The position numbers and the translations under genes were made by a program. From Archivesica marissinica (Eukaryota > Mollusca > Bivalvia > Venerida > Vesicomyidae), in the NCBI GenBank assembly GCA_014843695.1, contig CM026397.1, forward strand, positions 51,880,101-51,944,100: a stretch of 64,000 nucleotides of DNA. The letters are read 5' to 3'. Below the pieces are notes generated by a model. It searched no databases, had not been told where the DNA came from, and saw only the letters and a list, made by a program, of their open reading frames with translations. How positions within the stretch are numbered: the first letter of the stretch is position 1; each line of letters starts with the position of its first letter. Positions 11,276-22,429 of this stretch are shown here, piece after piece.

Positions 11276-11853
11276 TTAACCCTTTCCCTCATGGAAGCAC
11301 CTCTTGACGCCATTACCAATACGACATACATTTACAATGTAGTAGCCAAACCAATGTTCATAAACCCTTTCCCTCGTGGAAGCACCTTGACGCCATTACC
11401 AATATGACATACATTGACAATGTAGTAGCCAAACCAATGTTCATAAACCCTTTCCCTCATAGAAGCACCTCTTGACGCTATTACTAATACGACATACATT
11501 GACCATGTAGTAGACAAACCAATGTTCATAAACCCTTTCCCACATGGAAGCACCTCTTGACGCTATTACCAATACGACATACATTGACCATGTAGTAGCC
11601 AAACCAATGTTCATAAACCCTTTCCCACATGGAAGCACCTCTTGACGCCATTACCAATACGACATACATTTACAATGTAGTAGCAAAACCAATGTTCATA
11701 ATAAAGGCCAGAATCTCATGTAGTCCCAGTGATATCTATGGAGGTGGGATAGATATCGTGACTACTTATCCACTGCATGATAGCTAAATTGCTGTCGTTT
11801 GTATGGAGATATAATAGTATATTAACCTAAATCTCTATGAAGGAAAGGGTTAA
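11276..11853 (-). mobile_element. MITE-C copy 1 with tandemly expanded end
   Basis: TTAA at both ends (11276-11279, 11850-11853). Terminal repeats are 'ccctttccctcatggaagc' on the left and 'ctctatgaaggaaaggg' on the right. The right part (11703-11849) matches the 5' half of the intact copy at 49.8 kb, including 'ccactgcatgatagctaaa' and 'tatggagatataatagtata'. The left part is one terminus repeated five times with an 85-bp period. TTAA targets plus CCC termini suggest piggyBac-type mobilisation. Confidence 0.88.
11280..11702. repeat. Minisatellite from MITE-C terminus, 85 bp, 5 copies
   Basis: Units start with 'ccctttccc' at 11280, 11365, 11448, 11533 and 11618. Each contains the complete terminal repeat plus 'ttgacgccattaccaatacg', 'acatacattgaca' and 'gtagccaaaccaatgttcat'. 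The single-copy form of the unit is at 49.98-50.08 kb on the opposite strand. Confidence 0.93.
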
Positions 11854-11960
11854 CCAAGTGGCTGCAAGATCTTAGATGAGTTCAATAGTTGGGCAGATAG
11901 ACCCATGCACTAATGCCACAGTTATTGATCCTGAATTAAGCAAATGTGCTATATTTAGAT

Positions 11961-12066
11961 AATACAAATTTATTAGCTTAGCTGAAAACAAGTTCCTACA
12001 ACTTATATTGATCACTCTCCAGACCTCATTCCTGATGGAATCCATCACCACAAGGGAGAGAGAACG
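11961..12066 (-). mobile_element. SINE-A, 5'-truncated copy
   Basis: 'aatacaaatttattagctta', 'cttatattgatcactctcc' and 'gacctcattcctgatggaat' match the reverse complement of the SINE-A 3' half. The body stops at 'gggagagaga'. Confidence 0.85.
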
Positions 12067-13286
12067 GGTACAGCTGGGTGTAAACTGTGGGTCTTTCCAC
12101 TGCGCTATCACAACTTCCACAATATGCTATATTTCACCTAGTAACAGAGGTCTCATTTCATGAGATATTTTATCTGGATAATGCACAGAATATTGCTAAG
12201 CCCAAAGATCTGGAATAAATTGATACTTGGCCAAAATCGGCAGATATCATCAAAGTCATGGCCCTTGAATTAGGAAAAAAATATATGTTAATTTTAACCT
12301 TCTATGCTGGATTTAGGCCTCATATCTTTGGCAACCATTATCAGATTTGAATAAAAACATCTGTATTGCCAAAGTCACACTGACAAGGTATGTTTGCTGT
12401 CACAAGATCTCAACAGTTGGACTGATCGACTTTGGTAACATCGGAGTAATAGCCCCTAATTTAGCCAAATTTGAGGGTCCATAGCTGTATATATTGTGTG
12501 ATCTTTAATAATCCAAGGAATCTAGTGAAATTCCGGCTGCATAATTATTTAGAGTCCCTTTAGCTGAACGTTCCGGATCTGTATTCTTTTTCTAAAATCA
12601 GTTTTTCATTAATTTTTCCAACTATTTTGAACATGTTTATGGAAAATCTATCAACATTCCTGCTTACATTTATAGATAAAATGTGTGATGCATAGTTTTG
12701 ATCTTTTAAACAGATAGAGGTAGCTTGCTGGATGACAGCTTGTTTCATTGAACTTTGCTTATATATATGTCAGTCCTTATATTGCCAACAGCTTGCTATA
12801 TAGGTATACAATGTATTTAGCTCACCTAAACTTTATATAATCTGTCTGGTATGGAATCATGGGATTATACCCCCCCCCCCCCCCGATCACATTCATTCAA
12901 GAAAATTAGGTCAGTTGATCAAAATGCAAAATAATATAATACCAATGGCCTATAATTATGTAGAATGTTAGTAAACCCCTAAAATCCCGCCACAACCATC
13001 CAGAAATTTAAATCTTCTAATTTTATTAGATTATCTCGACCTTGGAAATCCGTATGTTTAGTTTAATCATATTTTATTGCTTGATTCGTTTTACATATAA
13101 CATGTGAATCTTAACAAAGCATGACAAATTAAATAATGGCAAACCAGTCGGGCCACAAGTTCTAGCAACATTAGTTACGGCCCCTTCCCGAAAATGTGTC
13201 GACCATATCTTCAAACCACATCTCGACTGAAGTTACCTAGTCAATTTGGACAACATTTGGTAAAGTGTATCGGAGCGTACAACTTG
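12067..13286. other. No gene seen; poly-C run
   Basis: Unique or old repeat text. A poly-C run of about 16 lies at 12871. No reading frame above 62 codons, and none with a domain. Confidence 0.35.
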
Positions 13287-13648
13287 TAGATCTCGACCTG
13301 CCTGGAGGAAAGTAGATCTCGACCTGCCTGGAGGAAAGTAGATCTCGACCTGCCTGGAGGAAAGTAGATCTCAACCTGCCTGGAAGAAAGTAGATCTCGA
13401 CCTGCCTGGAGGAAAGTAGATCTCGACCTGCCTGGAAGAAAGTAGATCTCGACCAGCCTGGAGGAAAGTAGATCTCGACCAGCCTGGAGGAAAGTAGATC
13501 TCGACCTGCCTGGAAGAAAGTAGATCTCGACCTGCCTGGAGGAAAGTAGATCTCGACCTGCCTGGAAGAAAGTAGATCTCGACCAGCCTGGAGGAAAGTA
13601 GATCTCGACCTGCCTGGAGGAAAGTAGATCTCGACCTGCCTGGAGGAA
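13287..13648. repeat. Minisatellite, 26 bp unit, 14 copies
   Basis: The unit is 'tagatctcgacctgcctgga' plus 'ggaaag'. Variants are 'cctggaag' and 'gaccagcc'. Each unit carries a BglII-type palindrome 'agatct'. A minus-strand frame of 178 codons (13241-13777) crosses it because the unit is stop-free on that strand; it is not a recognisable protein. Confidence 0.95.
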
Positions 13649-13954
13649 ACATTTAGTCAAATCACAACAACATGTAGGAGAATAAAAAAACATCCCTGAA
13701 ATAATTTGGAACTTAAATCCAAGATGGCTGACTGCCACAGTATTGATAGCTCCTTCCGAACCATTGAGCAATTTCACCTGAATTTCTTACCATGCCATTC
13801 AGTTGGCAACATATAATATGTGTTTTGTGTGCATTCTCTTGCTAAACAATCCTGGTTTGACCATGGTAAATTACCATTGTTATCCCCCACCGCTCCGAAG
13901 GATCTCGGAGGGGAATATTAGGTTTGGCGTTCGTCCGTCCGCATGCATGTCCAC

Positions 13955-14130
13955 ACAATCTAGGGTTTGGGGTTATGTAGCTTTAAAAACATCTATGTGA
14001 CTATGAATTTCGCCTATGTGGCTAAGAGAACAATAGATTTACTGTCTAGCCATCTAGGGTTTGGGGTTTATGTAGCTTTAAAAACATCTATGTGACTATG
14101 AATTTCGCTTATATGGCTTGAAAGAACAAA
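13955..14130. repeat. Two-copy tandem duplication, about 93 bp
   Basis: 'tctagggtttggggtt' followed by 'atgtagctttaaaaacatct' and 'gtgactatgaatttcgc' occurs near 13960 and 14052. Confidence 0.85.
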
Positions 14131-14540
14131 AAAAAAAAGCCACTTAATATACAATTTTGGGTACGTTTTCCCATTCTTCTAAAAGTAGATCACCATTGTG
14201 CGCTGCTGTCCTGCAAGTCTGAAATTCAAAATAAATATATATCACCATAGTACGTATAACTTTTGTCCGGATTGGTTCAATAACACCATGGTAATAACTT
14301 ATTTGGCATGGGATTCCATTGTGTGTCATAGTTGTCTGCAAGGTCGATGCAGATCGATTCAGTGACACCAGAGTTACTTATCTTCAGTTTATTAACTTAA
14401 AATATATATCAACTATCCATCCCACATCCGGAGCGATCCAATTGATTAATCTTGCCATTTCATAAAATGTTTTTGCAGTACAAGAGTTCGACCTTTGAGT
14501 GCATGAATGAGTGTTGGTATAATATATTGCTCTGTAACTT
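14131..14540. other. No gene seen
   Basis: Unique A/T-rich text without a supported feature. Confidence 0.3.
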
Positions 14541-14730
14541 TGTCCGGAGTTCGAGCCCAGTTGGAGCCGTTACGATTGTGTCCTTATGCAATGCATTTAA
14601 ATTCCATATTGCTTCTTCTCTCTCCCCTATGGCGATGGATTCCATCAGGAATGAGGTCTTGAGAGTGATTAATATCAGTTATAAGAACTTAATATGTTGC
14701 AATCGAACTAAAACAAATTTGTATAAACCA
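14541..14730 (+). mobile_element. SINE-A, lacks 5' end
   Basis: B box 'gagttcgagccc' near 14548, 'gccgttacgattgtgtcctt', 'tggcgatggattccatcagg', 'gagagtgattaatatcagtt' and tail 'aaacaaatttgtataaacca'. The body is complete apart from the A-box region. Confidence 0.9.
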
Positions 14731-14837
14731 ACTTTGTCATATATGAAGCGATTGTGAAATAATTTGGCTCAAATGTTGTCCAATACCCAGGTCACCACCC
14801 CAAAGGTCAAGGTCGCACTCTGAGGTCAAAGGTGAAT

Positions 14838-15417
14838 TACCGTACATACTCGCCTATAAGAAGATCTCACCTATAAGACGACCCCCCTACTTTGGTCCTG
14901 ATATCTGTGGGGTTTTGGCATGCACTCGAATATAAGACGGGTTGATAAAACGGACACAAGACCATGTATAAATTGTGTGTTTGGCCAGTGCAAGTTGAAG
15001 AAATTTCAGTGTCAGAGTGCTTTCTTTTCTAAAACATAATAATTGATACCATTTAACGCACAAACAAATTTTTTTTATAATTTTTTTATTATTATATACC
15101 CACTTATAAGACGGGAAGCACTTTGAGACCTTAACCCATTCAACACCAAGTAACTGACATGGACTGGTCCATGATATTTTTAGACCAATAAATTAATAAC
15201 AAAATTACATTTGGATCAGTTCATTTATCAAAATGGGTAATTTTTTTCCTAAAAATAGTTATAATACTTGAAAAAAGTGCAGATCCTGATGAGACGGCTC
15301 GTCACGAGCCGGCTCATCTGGATCTACACTTTTTTGTAAGCCAATTTAGAGGTCTGTGGTGTTGAAAGGGTTAATCTGGTGGTAAAAAACACGTCTTATA
15401 GGCAGGTATGTATGGTA
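14838..15417 (+). mobile_element. Element T, complete non-autonomous TIR element with nested MITE
   Basis: Near-perfect inverted ends of about 23 bp: left 14838-14860 ('taccgtacatactcgcctat' onward), right 15395-15417 (ending 'ggcaggtatgtatggta'). Inner text includes 'gttttggcatgcactcga' and repeated 'tataagacgg/acg' on both sides. No reading frame. A MITE-A sits inside at 15131-15374, and T itself interrupts the 'ggtcaaggtca' repeat (14760-14837 and 15419-15485). The target duplication is not clear, so the superfamily is open. Confidence 0.82.
15131..15374 (+). mobile_element. MITE-A copy 1, TTAA target duplication, nested in T
   Basis: TTAA at 15131-15134 and 15371-15374 flank a 236-bp element. 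Its terminal repeats are 'cccattcaacacca' and 'tggtgttgaaaggg'. The centre is an inverted repeat around 'ggctcgtcacgagcc', flanked by 'gcagatcctgatgagac' and its complement 'ctcatctggatctaca'. TTAA plus CCC/GGG ends fit piggyBac-type MITEs. No coding capacity. Confidence 0.93.
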
Positions 15418-15511
15418 TTAATTTAATGAAGTTGTCCTTCAGCGTACCTTGACCATTCATTGAGGTTGGAACAAATGTTCACCCCCATATCCACCTTGTC
15501 TTCTTGTGCAT

Positions 15512-15635
15512 GCATCGCTTTATATTGCCTACGGTAGGGGACCTAGCTTGTATTGTGTGGCGATACTTGGTTCATCGCTTTATTGCCTATGGTAGGGGAC
15601 CTAGCTTGTATTGTGTGGCGATACTTGGTTCATTG
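15512..15635. repeat. Two-copy tandem duplication, about 60 bp
   Basis: 'ggtaggggacctagcttgta' followed by 'ttgtgtggcgatacttggtt' occurs near 15531 and 15590, each preceded by 'catcgcttta'; a partial third start follows. Confidence 0.85.
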
Positions 15636-16276
15636 CTTTATTGAGATTCTATTGATTTGAATCTAGTTTTATCACTATCAGACACTGTTGTAGTAAGTGA
15701 CAGGTTGGCTGCTATATGACTCTCCGCTCTATGTCTGTGCATTTCTTGTGGGAAATCTGCATGACATGTGTGTTTGTTTGCAATCTAAGTCCAATTTCTT
15801 ACAGCAATATATGTCAATTAATTATATGGCCACAAGAGAGGGAGAATACGAGCAGACATGGGTGACAGGACGAATCGCTCATATTGATTGATCTGTAGGG
15901 CCACAATTAGGAATATGTAACGTGATTTAGAAATCTACTCCAAACGAGAAAATCGAGATGGTTATAATGATAAGCCGAGAAAAATGGTCATTGAACAGAG
16001 ATCAAATCTAATTAAGCTGTTACAAGGGAGTCGGATGTAAATTACGTTTTTTTATCTGAACATTTCCCATCCACCCCCACACACAACACAACTGTACATT
16101 CAGATATACGAGAATCATGAATTCGCGATCAACGTAAATTGTGAAAATTAGTCGTATAAATAAGTGCTCGCGAATAAATACTGGTTGGAGACCCTTTTCT
16201 GTCCAAGAGACCATGTGTTTCAATCACAATTTTATAATAATAAGTTTATACTCTATCCCCATTCCTTTTACATCGA
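15636..16276. other. No gene seen
   Basis: Unique text; reading frames of 64-67 codons on either strand have no recognisable domain. Confidence 0.35.
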
Positions 16277-16288
16277 TAACTAGGTCAT

Positions 16289-16511
16289 TGTGGAAGTCGT
16301 GATAGCGCAGTGGATGCTCTGTCGCTTCAGGTGCGAACGGTCCGGAGTTCGAGCTCCACTGGACCCGTTATGATTGTGCCATTTAAATTCCACGTTGCCT
16401 TTTCTCTCTCCCTCGTGGCGATGGATTCCATCAGGAATGAGGTCTCGAGAGTGATTAATATAAGTTGTAAGAACTTGTTTCGCAATCGAGCTAAAATAAA
16501 TTTGTATAAAC
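16289..16511 (+). mobile_element. SINE-A, full length with 12-bp target duplication
   Basis: Flanked by 'taactaggtcat' (16277-16288 and 16512-16523). The head has an A-box-like 'gatagcgcagtggatg' and a B box 'gagttcgagct'. The body follows with 'attccacgttgcc', 'tggcgatggattccatca' and 'gaggtctcgagagtgatta', and the tail is 'aaataaatttgtataaac'. Reading frames of 75-91 codons on both strands are by-products. This and 48.46 kb are the best reference copies in the window. Confidence 0.96.
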
Positions 16512-16523
16512 TAACTAGGTCAT

Positions 16524-17304
16524 ATATCGCAAATCTCAAAATGGCTAATATCAAGGGAAGTAAACGCCTATATCAAGGCCCCTAAAAGGGTAGCGGCCCC
16601 TAAAAGGGTAATTAAAATGCCAATTAATATTCAAGAGAAGACCCAATTATCCTGACACTTCTATTTTCCGCCATATATTTTGTTAATATCTAACCGAATC
16701 TGAAATAACACAATAAAAATTAATATGTCACCAAAGCATACATTTTTCAGCAGAGATATTAGTACATTGCACTAGATGTGGCATCAATTGTTTACATTTT
16801 CAATAATATTTCATTCATTACATTTATCGATTGTTTACATTTTCAATAATATTTCTTCATGCTTTACATTTGTTTATTTCGTATTTGGTTTATCATGCCT
16901 AGAACTATAAACATGATGTTACTTTGTATGATGTTGCCAGGCATCAGACAAAAAAATTAATTTCACCACTTATGCCTCCTAAAAATAAACAGTTTGCGCA
17001 TACGCACAAATGTGGGTTTGTTCCGTAACTCAAGTAAACAATATAACTTAATTTGTTTAACTTGTCTGTCTTGAAAATCTTCATGTGTGTCAATTGGAAA
17101 CATGCATTGGAATTATTGAGAACAAAAATTGCGCGTTTGCGAGGGTGTATGGAAAAATGGGTCGCCATTCAGTAGTGTTGTTCAGTATAATAGTTGTATT
17201 TTGGTGAAAACATAGTTCATTGTAAATAAATGTTGACTCTTGTGGTGGAAGGACATTCCCCCACCCCAACCCCTGCTTCGAGCACAACCATCAACCACTT
17301 TGTT
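16524..17304. other. No gene seen
   Basis: Two short direct repeats ('ggcccctaaaagggta' near 16576 and 16593; 'cgattgtttacattttcaat' near 16827 and an earlier near-copy). No domain or RNA recognised. Confidence 0.35.
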
Positions 17305-17420
17305 TCAAGGTCACACATTGAGGTCAAGATGAAACACAATAGTTTATATCCGCTCTATATCTAATAAACTGATTGATAAGGGACTCTGGACTAACTTGAC
17401 ACAAATGTTCACCGTATTGA

Positions 17421-17535
17421 TTTATGCAAATTTATTTTAGCTCGAGTGCGAAACAAATGTTCACAACATTAGATTAAGCTCTCTAGAGTGTTCATTCCTG
17501 ATGGAATCCATCGCCAAGACGCAGAGAAGAGAGAC
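17421..17535 (-). mobile_element. SINE-A, diverged 5'-truncated copy
   Basis: 'tttatgcaaatttattttag', 'ctcgagtgcgaaacaa', 'tcattcctgatggaatccat' and 'agagagacaacgtgga' match the reverse complement of SINE-A with many changes. It sits directly after a diverged 'ggtcaaggtca' repeat (17305-17420). Confidence 0.82.
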
Positions 17536-17782
17536 AACGTGGATTAAGTGTCTTGTTCTGACAGGGCTCACACCCGCAACCTCTCTTGTTATAAGGTGGA
17601 CACCGTATCTATTCCCCCACAGATGTTCACATGTTCACCATATTGATTGAGCAGGTGTGCAGAGAACAACTGTCAGTCTCGTTGATCAGTAAAGATCTGA
17701 GTGTTTCAGAGGTATTGATCAGAATAATTCATTATTGAAAAATCATAGAATTTAATATAAGACCGGAATCATAATCTCTAAT

Positions 17783-18487
17783 CTCCGGCTCATTAGCATA
17801 TCTCTGTTAGCTGAAGCTCATTAGAATATCTCTGTTTGCTGCACCTCATTAGGATATCTCTGTCTGCTGCAGCTCATTAGAATTCTCTGTTTGCTGCACC
17901 TCATTAGCATATCTCTGTTTGCTGCACCTCATTAGAATATCTCTGTCTGCTGCAGCTCATTAGCATATCTCTGTCTGCTGCACCTCATTAGCATATCTCT
18001 GTTTGCTGCACCTCATTAGAATATCTCTGTCTGCTGCAGCTCATTAGCATATCTCTGTCTGCTGCACCTCATTAGAATATCTCTGTCTGCTGCAGCTCAC
18101 TAGAATATCTCTGACTGTTGCAGCTCATTAGAATATCTCTGTCTGCTGCAGCTCACTAGAATATATCTGACTGTTGCAGCTCATTAGAATATATCTGACT
18201 GTTGCAGCTCACTAGAATATCTCTGACTGTTGCAGCTCACTAGAATATATCTGACTTGCAGCTCATTAGAATATATCTGACTGTTGCAGCTCATTAGAAT
18301 ACATCTGACTGTTGCAGCTCACTAGAACATATCTGACTGTTGCAGCTCACTAGAATATATCTGACTGTTGCAGCTCACTAGAAAATATCTGACTGTTGCA
18401 GCTCACTAGAAAATATCTGACTGTTGCAGCTCACTAGAATATCTCTGACTGTTGCAGCTCACTAGAAAATATCTGACTGCTGCAGCA
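17783..18487. repeat. Minisatellite, about 27-29 bp unit, 25 copies, two subfamilies
   Basis: The left half uses 'gctgcacctcattagcatat' or 'gctgcagctcattagaatat' with 'ctctgtctgctg'. The right half uses 'gttgcagctcactagaatat' with 'atctgactg'. The switch near 18100 is abrupt, indicating two rounds of expansion from different master units. Confidence 0.95.
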
Positions 18488-18528
18488 CATTCTTAGTAAA
18501 ATGCATATAATACATTGTTGTTAAGACA

Positions 18529-19322
18529 CCTCCGTTGCTGAATGTTTACAGTTGCAGACCCTCACCACCATATTTCCTCCGTTGCTGAATGGTTACAGTT
18601 GCTGACCCTCACCACCATATTTCCTCCGTTGCTGAATGGTTATAGTTGCTGACCCTCACCACCATATGTCCTCCGTTGCTGAATGGTTATAGTTGCTGAC
18701 CCTCACCACCATATTTCCTCCGTTGCTGAATGTTTACAGTTGCTGACCCTCACCACCATATTTCCTCCGTTGCTGAATGTTTACAGTTGCTGACCCTCAC
18801 CACCATATGTCCTCCGTTGCTGAATGTTTACAGTTGCTGACCCTCACCACCATATTTCCTCCGATGCTGAATGGTTACAGTTGCTGACCCTCACCACCAT
18901 ATTTCCTCCGTTGCTGAATGTTTACAGTTGCTGACCCTCACCACCATATTTCCTCCGTTGCTGAATGGTTACAGTTGCTGACCCTCACCACCATATTTCC
19001 TCCGTTGCTGAATGGTTACAGTTGCTGACCCTCACCACCATATTTCCTCCGTTGCTGAATGGTTATAGTTGCTGACCCTCACCACCATATTTCCTCCGTT
19101 GCTGAATGGTTATAGTTGCTGACCCTCACCACCATATTTCCTCCGTTGCTGAATGGTTATAGTTGCTGACCCTCACCACCATATTTCCTCCGTTGCTGAA
19201 TGGTTATAGTTGCTGACCCTCATCACCATATTTCCTCCGTTGCTGAATGGTTATAGTTGCTGACCCTCACCACCATATTTCCTCCGTTGCTGAATGGTTA
19301 TAGTTGCTGACCCTCGCCACGA
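18529..19322. repeat. Minisatellite, 47 bp unit, 17 copies
   Basis: The unit contains 'cctccgttgctgaatggtta', 'cagttgctgaccctcacca' and 'ccatattt'. Variants are 'gtttacag' versus 'ggttatag'; the right third is almost entirely the 'ggttatag' form. It begins about 40 bp after the previous array. Confidence 0.96.
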
Positions 19323-19482
19323 TATTTTCGAATTCCACTGGGGGTGGTGTGAACTATTTTCATGAGGAGGCTGTCCTAGATAATGTTGCTAGATTGTTAA
19401 ATTAGCATGGTTTGTATTTACAAATATATGTAAAATGAAATGAGTAGAGCAATCGAATATAATTCCTTCAAAGGCCGATAGT

Positions 19483-20345
19483 TCTATACAGGTGTCCGCC
19501 CATGCCTGCTCGGAGGGGGGGGCGGGCAAGGGTCTTCCTTTATTAGTTCTATACACGTGTCCGCCCGTGCCTGCTCGGAGGGGTGCCTAGTGTCTTCCTT
19601 GATTAGTTCTACACAGGTGTCTGCCCGTGCCTGCTCTTACACAGGTGTCCACCCATGCCTGCTCGGAGGGGGGCCTAGGGTCTTCCTTGACTAGTTCTAC
19701 ACAGGTGTCCGACCTTGCCTGCTCTGAAGGGGGCCTAGGGTCTTCCTTGACTAGTTAGTTCTACACATGTGTCCGACCGTGCCTGCTCGGAGGGGTGCCT
19801 AGGGTCTTCCTTGACTAGTTCTACACAGGTGTCCAACCGTGCCTGCTCTGAAGGGGCCTAGGGTCTTCCTCGACTAGTTCTACACATGTGTCCGCCCATG
19901 CCTGCTCGGAGGGGGGCCTAGGGTCTTCCTTGACTAGTTCTACACAGGTGTCCAACCGTGCCTGCTCTGAAGGGGGCCTATGGTCTTCCTTGACTAGTTC
20001 TACACAGGTTTCCAACTGTGCCTGCTCTGAAGGGGGCCTAGGGTCTTCCTTGACTAGTTCTACACAGGTGTCCAACCTTGCCTGCTCTGAAGGGGGCCTA
20101 GGGTCTTCCTCGACTAGTTATATACAGGTGTCCTACCGTGTCTGCTCGGACGGGGGCCTAGGGTCTTCCTTGACTAGTTATATACAGGTGTCCTACCGTG
20201 TCTGCTCGGACGGGGGCCTAGTGTCTTCCTTGACTAGTTATGTACAGGTGTCCTACCGTGCCTGCTCTGAAGGGGGCCTAGGGTCTCCCTCGGCTAGGTA
20301 TATACAGGTGTCCGCCCATTCCTGCTCTGAAGGGGGCCTCCTAGG
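19483..20345 (+). repeat. Minisatellite from SINE-D, 60 bp unit, about 14 copies
   Basis: The unit contains 'gttctacacaggtgtcc', 'gcctgctcggaggggg' and 'gggtcttccttgactagtt'. From 19861 to 20340 the period is exactly 60. It aligns along its length with a single-copy segment of SINE-D at 36616-36678 ('gttctacccaggtgg', 'gtgctcggaggggca', 'gtcttccttcacca'). Because 60 is divisible by three, a 184-codon frame (19888-20442) and an 84-codon minus frame stay open; both are repeats without a domain. Confidence 0.93.
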
Positions 20346-22054
20346 GTCTTCCTCATTCACGAATAAGAAAAATAAAAATTACACTGCATGCTTTCATGAA
20401 AATAAAAATATACCCCCCCCCCCCACACTATCCATGCTTTAACAAATTATCATTAAGCCATGATGGGTACATGTGGGGCGTGAAGCTGCAACTTGAGAGC
20501 AATCATTAGTCCTTCTCTTACAATGCCATCGAGCACGGGAAGACCTATCTATATACACTCCATACACAAACACATAATAGCATGCTAACGATGCAATTAT
20601 ATATGTACCACAGTTTTACATGACGTAAGTAAAACCAATCACTGACGTAAATGAATATTGTATTTCAGAATAAGCATTATGTGACGCAGGGTTTAACCAT
20701 TAGCCGTAATCCGATGAAAATGTCACTTTCTATTCTATTGTATGTTCGTTGCCATGAAAAGAAAAATAATGTCGTGATTATTTTTTAGAAAAGTGTGTAG
20801 GAAAAAGGTTGCATTTAGCGTAACCTTAATAATTTAGTAATGTAATGTATATTCTCGGAAAGTTCTTAATTAATGTTACTAGGTATTATCAGTAGATGAT
20901 TGACTGGGATCCTGATGCCCAGTTTTTTGTTATTATTTGGAAACGCTTCTAATCTAGATTTAACTGTATGGTAGTTTTAACTGCTTGGTTTCAACACATT
21001 TTTGTTATGCATAAATTTTTATTTATCATTAATATCTGGCAAAGGAGATTAATTAATTTTAATTGCCATTAATTAACTAAATGTGCATGCATGTGTAGCA
21101 TAACAGTTGTAGATTTAGGCTGAAAGATGTGGATTATTGAATAGAGTCATAAATTAAGTACCATTTTTATCAACTATGTGTGGTGTTCGCCATCAATCTT
21201 GGAATTCTAATAATAAAATACAAGAGAAAATAGGAAATGAATTGATAATTACGTTGTATCGGGCAGACATTGATTTTGTGGGATTGCAATTGGTCTTATA
21301 TTATTACCCAATTTTATTAAAACTGTCGTACTAGTGACAACGTGCCGGATGACTGGGTGCAGTGATCACTTTTGCAGTTGACGCCTCTGAATTGAATCTG
21401 TGATTTTCTGATTGATCTAACAATCTAACATTATTTTTTGTAGCAATTCAGAAGCTACCAATATATTCAGAAATTGATTAGCAATTGATTAAAAATAATA
21501 AGAAATCCTTGTTCCAGGCTCCAAGTCAATCAAGTACCGGTAATACCTATTCAAGCTTGTCGGCCAACGGGAAATACTGGTTTTAATTCCTAATGATTAG
21601 AAATGTGATTATGTTCATGTACATGTATTTATAAAATGATAAGATTGATTGATTTTTTTGTTGTAATTTAATATACGAGCGACGAAGTAATTAATTGAGA
21701 ATATCTGCTACTAGAGTTGTTTCAAGTTTGTGTGTGCGATTGTGTTAGTTCTGCCAGTCTGTGTGCATCATTGAAATTGTTTATGGTGATTTATTTATCA
21801 GTTTCATTACAAGATTTCCTGGACAAGTCTGCAATAGATTTGGTTGATGAGGTTTCCCTTTTTAAATCCTAAATGGAGTTGACATTTCTTTCTAACCAGT
21901 GACTGGATAAAACTGCGGAAATTTCACAATCCACGATCATCTCGTCAGATGAATTCTTAGCAAATTAGAGTAAAGAAAGTATGTTTTCTATATTCGTGGA
22001 ATTTTGACGTTTTTCATGAATTAGATACATTCCATTAGTTTCTGGGAACACCAA
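20346..22054. other. Longest stretch without recognised mobile elements
   Basis: No SINE, MITE or array recognised and no reading frame with a domain. It could be flanking DNA, an intron or a 5' region of a gene whose exon may be at 22430-22533. A poly-C run of about 11 lies near 20412. Confidence 0.4.
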
Positions 22055-22427
22055 CAAGAGTTGTGAGTTTAGAATTGTTATATGTTTTTGTGTGCTTGGA
22101 ATATTCTTCATAAATTCTCGGAAGTGTAAAACTATTTCTTTAGTGTGTGGATATTTCGTAAATTCTCTAATTGTGGAATTACTTAATTCTATGATGTGTG
22201 GATTATTGTTCATAGATTGTTTTGTTATGGAACTACGTTTTTAATGTGTGAAATATTTTTTCAAGAATTCGCTAATTGTGGAAGTATTTCTTTAGTATAT
22301 CGATCATTTTTTCTGAATTCACTAATTGTGGAATGACTTTTGTGTGTTTATTAATCTACGTAAATTCTTGACTTGTGGAACTACTTGTTTTGTGTGTGGA
22401 TTAAATTTTGTAAATTCTCGATTTGTG
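22055..22427. repeat. Old degenerate tandem repeat, about 50-60 bp unit
   Basis: A diverged motif, roughly 'gtaaattctctaattgtgga' then 'actattt...tgtgtggat', recurs about seven times with indels. Copies are visible near 22105, 22150, 22275, 22320, 22365 and 22408. It is much more decayed than any other array here. Confidence 0.7.
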
Positions 22428-22429
22428 CA

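Noticed and set aside
13287..13648. 178-codon minus-strand repeat protein
   Set aside because: 26-bp array stop-free on that strand; flanks show no coding features.
14452..14757. 101-codon frame as a gene
   Set aside because: It is mostly SINE-A sequence; the same peptide pieces recur in frames at 6230, 16310, 39360 and other SINE-A copies.
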